Position numbers and translations under genes: made by a program. Shown here piece by piece: positions 9,000 through 12,168 of a stretch of DNA of 12,168 nt. Each line of letters begins with the position of its first letter. Within the stretch, counting starts at the first letter, position 1. A model generated the notes under the pieces. The model had not been told where the DNA came from. It worked only from the letters and a program-made list of their open reading frames with translations, and searched no databases. Source of the stretch: Holophaga sp. (GTDB lineage Bacteria; Acidobacteriota; Holophagae; Holophagales; Holophagaceae); the NCBI GenBank assembly GCA_016715205.1, contig JADKBC010000015.1, positions 1 through 12,168 on the forward strand, written 5' to 3'.

Positions 9000-10900
9000 A
9001 TGATGCCCCGCAGCCCCAAACCCCCCTCCCTATTCCATGACCCCCTCCACGCACCCCAGGTGCGGCGGGTGGTCAAGGTTTCGCTGGATGCCCTGCTGGG
9101 CATGACGGCCTGGATCCTGGCCCGCAAACTCGAAGGCGGGCCCAGTCTCAGCGGCCGGGGCATCCTGCTGTGGGGGTGCATCTGCTTCCTGGTGAGCCTA
9201 TCCACCAGCCTCTGGCGCCAGCACTACCGCACCACCGCCTTCAAAGACTTTTTACGCATCATCTGGGCAGCCTCCTCCTGGTGCTCATCGCCACCGGCCT
9301 GGGCCTGCTGCAACCCCTGCCGGGCATCGGCCATGATGTCTGGATTTTTGCCGGTCTCCTTACCACCGTGCTGTGGGGCTTCCTGCGGGCCCTGGTGCGC
9401 GGGGTCCACGATTTCCGCACCCACGATAACCACCACTACGACACCAAACTCACCCTGGTGGTGGGCGCCGGGCGGGCGGGCGTGCTGATGGTGGATGAAA
9501 TGCAGCGCCACCCCGAGCTGGGCAGCCAAGTGGTGGGCTTCATCGATGATGATTTTGCCAAGCAGGGCGTATTGATCCATGGTGTTCCCGTGCTGGGCAC
9601 CCATGAATTGATCCCACGCCTGGTGCGCGAGCGCGGCATCGAGCGCATCGTGCTGGCCATTCCCAGCGCCCCCGGCCCCGTCATGCGCCAGTTGTCCGAC
9701 GACATCCTGGATCTGGGCGTGGAGATCAAGACCGTTCCCGGCCTGTTCAATCTGCTGGGCGACCATAGTTGGCGCCCGGAACTGCGCAACGTGAGCATCG
9801 AGGATCTGCTGCGCCGCGAGCCCGTTTCCCTGGATCAGGAAGGCCTGCGGGGCGCCCTGGAGGATCGCGTGGTGCTCATCACCGGCGCCGGGGGTTCCAT
9901 TGGCAGCGAACTGGCCCGCCAGGTGTGCCGCTTCCGCCCCAGCCGCGTGGTGCTTTTGGGCCGGGGCGAAAACAGCCTGTGGACCATCGAACGCGAACTG
10001 CGCCACACCTATCCCAACCAGCCCCTGAGCCTAGAACTCTGCGATGTGCGCAGCCGCCGCCGCTTGGAGCAGGCCTTCAACCAGTGGAAGCCCACCGTGG
10101 TGCTGCACGCCGCCGCCCACAAGCACGTGCTTTTTTTGGAATAGCATCCGGAAGAGGCCATCGAGAACAATGTCTTTGGCACCCGCAACGTCCTGGATGC
10201 GGCCCGGCGCCACCACGCCCAGTACGTGGTCAACATCAGTACCGACAAGGCCGTGAACCCCACCAACGTGCTGGGCGTGAGCAAGCGCATTGCCGAGTAC
10301 CTGGTGCTGGAAGCCGCCAGCCACGCCCCCGCCAGCGCTCGCTATGTTTCCGTGCGCTTTGGCAACGTGCTGGGCAGCCGGGGCAGCGTGGTGCCCATCT
10401 TCCGCGAGCAGATCGCCCGGGGCGGCCCCATCACTGTTACCCACCCCGACATGACCCGCTACTTCATGACCATCCCCGAGGCCAGCCAACTGGTGCTGCA
10501 GGCCGGGCTGCTGGGCACCAGCGGCAAGGTGTACGTGCTGGATATGGGGGAGCCCGTGCGCATCGTGGATTTGGCCACCGACATGATCCGCCTCTCCGGC
10601 CTGGAGCCGGGCCAGGATATCGAAATCGCCTTTTCCGGGAGCCGCCCCGGCGAAAAGCTCTTTGAAGAACTCTTCTACAACGCCGACCGCACCCCCAGCC
10701 CCGTGCACCCCAAAGTCTACGAAGCCGACATGGAATGCCTTTCCACCGAGCCCGTGGCCGAAACCCTTGCCCAGCTCGAAGAAGCCCTCAACCTCCACGC
10801 CCCCGATCGCTACCGCACCTTCCTGCGCACCTTCCAGGCCCTGGTACCGCATTATCAGCCGGCGGAGAATGGGTTGGCGAAGTTGGCAGACAAAACATAA
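9000..10900 (+). CDS. Membrane-anchored nucleotide-sugar 4,6-dehydratase (WbpM/CapD/PglF type), one frameshift and one internal TAG
   Basis: The stitched product is about 633 residues, typical of the long membrane-bound family that converts UDP-GlcNAc to a 4-keto-6-deoxy intermediate for O-antigen, capsule or glycoprotein sugars. About four membrane helices occupy the first 130 residues (for example GILLWGCICFLVSLS and GSLLLVLIATGLGLL). A first Rossmann domain reads KLTLVVGAGRAGVLMVDEM, followed by VVGFIDDD. The catalytic short-chain dehydrogenase domain starts DRVVLITGAGGSIGSELARQ, then VVLHAAAHKHV, VVNISTDKAVNPTNVLGVSK, VRFGNVLGSRGSVVPIF and FSGSRPGEKLFEELF. A base is missing near 9263. A TAG at 10142-10144 interrupts FLE*HPEEAIENNVFGT, where relatives have an ordinary residue; the frame is the same on both sides. 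The start is uncertain: ATG 9000 is first in frame and has no clear ribosome site. Confidence 0.92.
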
Positions 10901-10948
10901 TCGCCTAACGCCCGTGCCGGGTTCGCCTCATTCAGGAGTTTCAACACC

Positions 10949-11891
10949 GTGAAAATTCTCATTACTGGCGGCGCGGGATTCATCGGCAGCAATCTTGCGG
11001 AAGCCCTGTTGGCCCAAGGCCATGCCGTGCGCATCCTGGATAATTTTTGCGCAGGCGATCCACGCAACCTGGAGGGGCTGCAAGGCGATCTCGAGGTAAT
11101 CGAGGGCGATATTACCTCTGCCGCCGATTGCGCCCGAGCTTGCGAAGGCGTGAATGTGGTGTCCCACCAAGCCGCCCTGGGCTCCGTGCCCAGGTCCATG
11201 CTGGAACCCGAGCTTTATTCCCTCAATAACCTGCACGGCTTTGTCACCCTCTGCAACCAGGCCCGCCTGGCGGGCATCACCCGCATCGTGTATGCCTCCT
11301 CCTCGTCGGTGTACGGGGATCTGGTGGTCAGTCCAAAAATGGAAACCATGCGGGGGCGACCCCTGTCGCCCTACGCCGCCAGCAAACAGGGCAACGAAGA
11401 TTTCGCCCAGGCCTTCCACAACGCCTACGGCATGACCCTGGTGGGGTTCCGCTATTTCAATGTTTTTGGCCCCAGACAGGACCCCCGGGGAGCCTATGCC
11501 GCTGTCATACCCTTGTTCATTTCCAAGCTACTGCGGGGCGAAGCCCCCACTATTTTTGGGGATGGGGAGCAGTCCCGGGATTTCACCTTTGTGGGCAACG
11601 TGGTGCAGGCCAATGTTAAAGCCCTACTTGGGGATCTGCACCCCGGCGCCCACCTGCTCAATGTGGCCTGCGGGGAGCGCAGTACGGTCAACGATCTTTT
11701 TCAGGCCATCGCCGCCGAAATGGGGTCTTCGCTGATGCCCTCGCACCCAGCCGCAAAGGCGATATCCGCGATTCCCTGGCCGATGTCAGCTTAGCCCGCA
11801 CGCTCCTGGGCTACGACAACCAGTCTCCCTTCGACAGGGCTTAGCTGCCACCGTGGCATGGTACCGCCAGCACCCGGAGCGAATCTCATGA
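10949..11891 (+). CDS. UDP-N-acetylhexosamine C4-epimerase (WbpP/TviC type), frameshifted near the C-terminus
   Basis: An extended short-chain dehydrogenase/reductase of about 314 residues after stitching. It likely interconverts UDP-GlcNAc (or its uronic acid) and the galacto form. Visible features are the NAD-binding ITGGAGFIGSNL (residues 5-16), Asp31 in LDNF for the adenosine ribose, YASSSSVYGD carrying the catalytic Ser, and Tyr142/Lys146 in SPYAASK. RYFNVFGPRQDP and FGDGEQSRDFTFVGNVVQAN are typical of the TviC/WbpP branch. It lacks the N-terminal extension of about 15 residues seen in those two enzymes. A base is lost near 11740, after which APSRKGDIRDSLADVSLART is the correct frame. 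A second is lost near 11838 (GACAGGGCTTAG), making a false stop; the true end is TGA 11889-11891. The GTG start has AGGAG at 10934-10938. Its stop overlaps the next ATG (ATGA), indicating coupling. Confidence 0.9.
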
Positions 11892-12168
11892 AACCCACCC
11901 TTGGCATCATCGGTCTTGGCTATGTGGGTCTGCCCATGGCGGTGGAATTCGGCAAGAGCTTCCCAACCCTAGGCTTCGATATCAATCCACTGCGCATTTC
12001 CGAACTGCGGGCCGGGATGGATAACACCATGGAGGTGAGCCCCGAGCAATTGGCCGCAGCCACCCTCCTGGAATGCACCGACGACTTGGAAGCGCTGCGC
12101 CGCTGCACCATCTACATCGTGACGGTTCCCACTCCCATCGATCGCTACAACCGCCCAGATCTGGCCCC
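11888..12168 (+). CDS. UDP-N-acetylhexosamine 6-dehydrogenase (WbpO/TviB type), N-terminal part
   Basis: The first 93 residues are visible and intact; the gene runs off the right end. The family oxidises UDP-GlcNAc or UDP-GalNAc at C6 to the uronic acid using NAD+. The NAD-binding start is TLGIIGLGYVGLPMAVEFGK (GxGxxG at residues 9-14), followed by LGFDIN with the acidic residue closing the second strand. IYIVTVPTPID and NRPDLA match the TviB/WbpO branch rather than UDP-glucose dehydrogenase, which usually has a different VPTP context. The start ATG overlaps the epimerase stop by four bases. With the epimerase it forms the known two-step route to UDP-GalNAcA; whether oxidation or epimerisation comes first cannot be told from sequence alone. 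Confidence 0.92.
   Translation, partial: MKPTLGIIGLGYVGLPMAVEFGKSFPTLGFDINPLRISELRAGMDNTMEVSPEQLAAATLLECTDDLEALRRCTIYIVTVPTPIDRYNRPDLA

Noticed and set aside
10142..10144. TAG recoding (pyrrolysine or suppressor readthrough) in the dehydratase
   Set aside because: TAG serves as a normal stop for recA, the YetF-like gene and the PilZ-like gene in this window, and nothing suggests recoding machinery.
10031..10852. A 273-codon minus-strand open frame opposite the dehydratase
   Set aside because: It is the antisense shadow of the catalytic domain, with a Gly/Val/His-rich composition and no recognisable motif.

Overview
This G+C-rich window looks chromosomal and comes from a Gram-negative-type bacterium. 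It holds a housekeeping gene (recA), a haem-pathway flavoenzyme, a hybrid sensor kinase and the start of a surface-polysaccharide locus. I cannot place the organism firmly. A RecA with an extra block of about a dozen residues before its VVGxxTxVKVVKNK segment could serve as a lineage marker; an Acidobacteriota (Holophagae-like) or deltaproteobacterial origin is a guess, not a result.

The main technical fact is that nearly every gene is broken by one- or two-base indels, mostly apparent losses, although the proteins stay recognisable when the frames are stitched together. RecA is affected too. This points to unpolished or low-coverage sequence rather than gene decay. Damage is heaviest at about 300-2000 and 4500-6250. 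It is light or absent at 2250-2880, 9270-10130, 10150-11700 and 11888-12168. The gene coordinates below therefore span stitched frames.

Layout: 1-302 has no recognisable gene. 303-862 (+) is an isochorismatase-like cysteine hydrolase. 986-2269 (+) is a protoporphyrinogen-oxidase-like FAD enzyme, overlapped at its end by a YetF/DUF421 membrane protein (2251-2784, +). recA (2781-3821, -) converges on yetF, and the two stop codons share a CTAG inside a perfect 14-bp palindrome. An AT-rich divergent spacer (3822-3986) separates recA from a hybrid histidine kinase (3987-6473, +; two PAS domains, HisKA, HATPase, pseudo-receiver, receiver). The kinase overlaps a PilZ-like/pseudo-receiver fusion (6460-7616, +), followed after 7 bases by a CPA2-type cation/proton antiporter (7624-8856, +).

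From about 9000 to the end is a nucleotide-sugar block: a membrane-anchored WbpM/CapD/PglF-type dehydratase (9000-10900, with an internal TAG), a UDP-HexNAc C4-epimerase of the WbpP/TviC type (10949-11891) and the N-terminus of a WbpO/TviB-type UDP-HexNAc 6-dehydrogenase (11888 onward, ATGA overlap). The last two would together make UDP-N-acetylgalactosaminuronic acid from UDP-GlcNAc, and the first would make a 4-keto-6-deoxy HexNAc precursor. This suggests the upstream edge of an O-antigen, capsule or exopolysaccharide cluster running off the right end.

I found no convincing new mobile, defence or CRISPR system. The most interesting biology is the signalling pair at 3987-7616. It contains two receiver-like domains with His at the phospho-Asp position and a PilZ-like domain lacking the usual c-di-GMP motifs.
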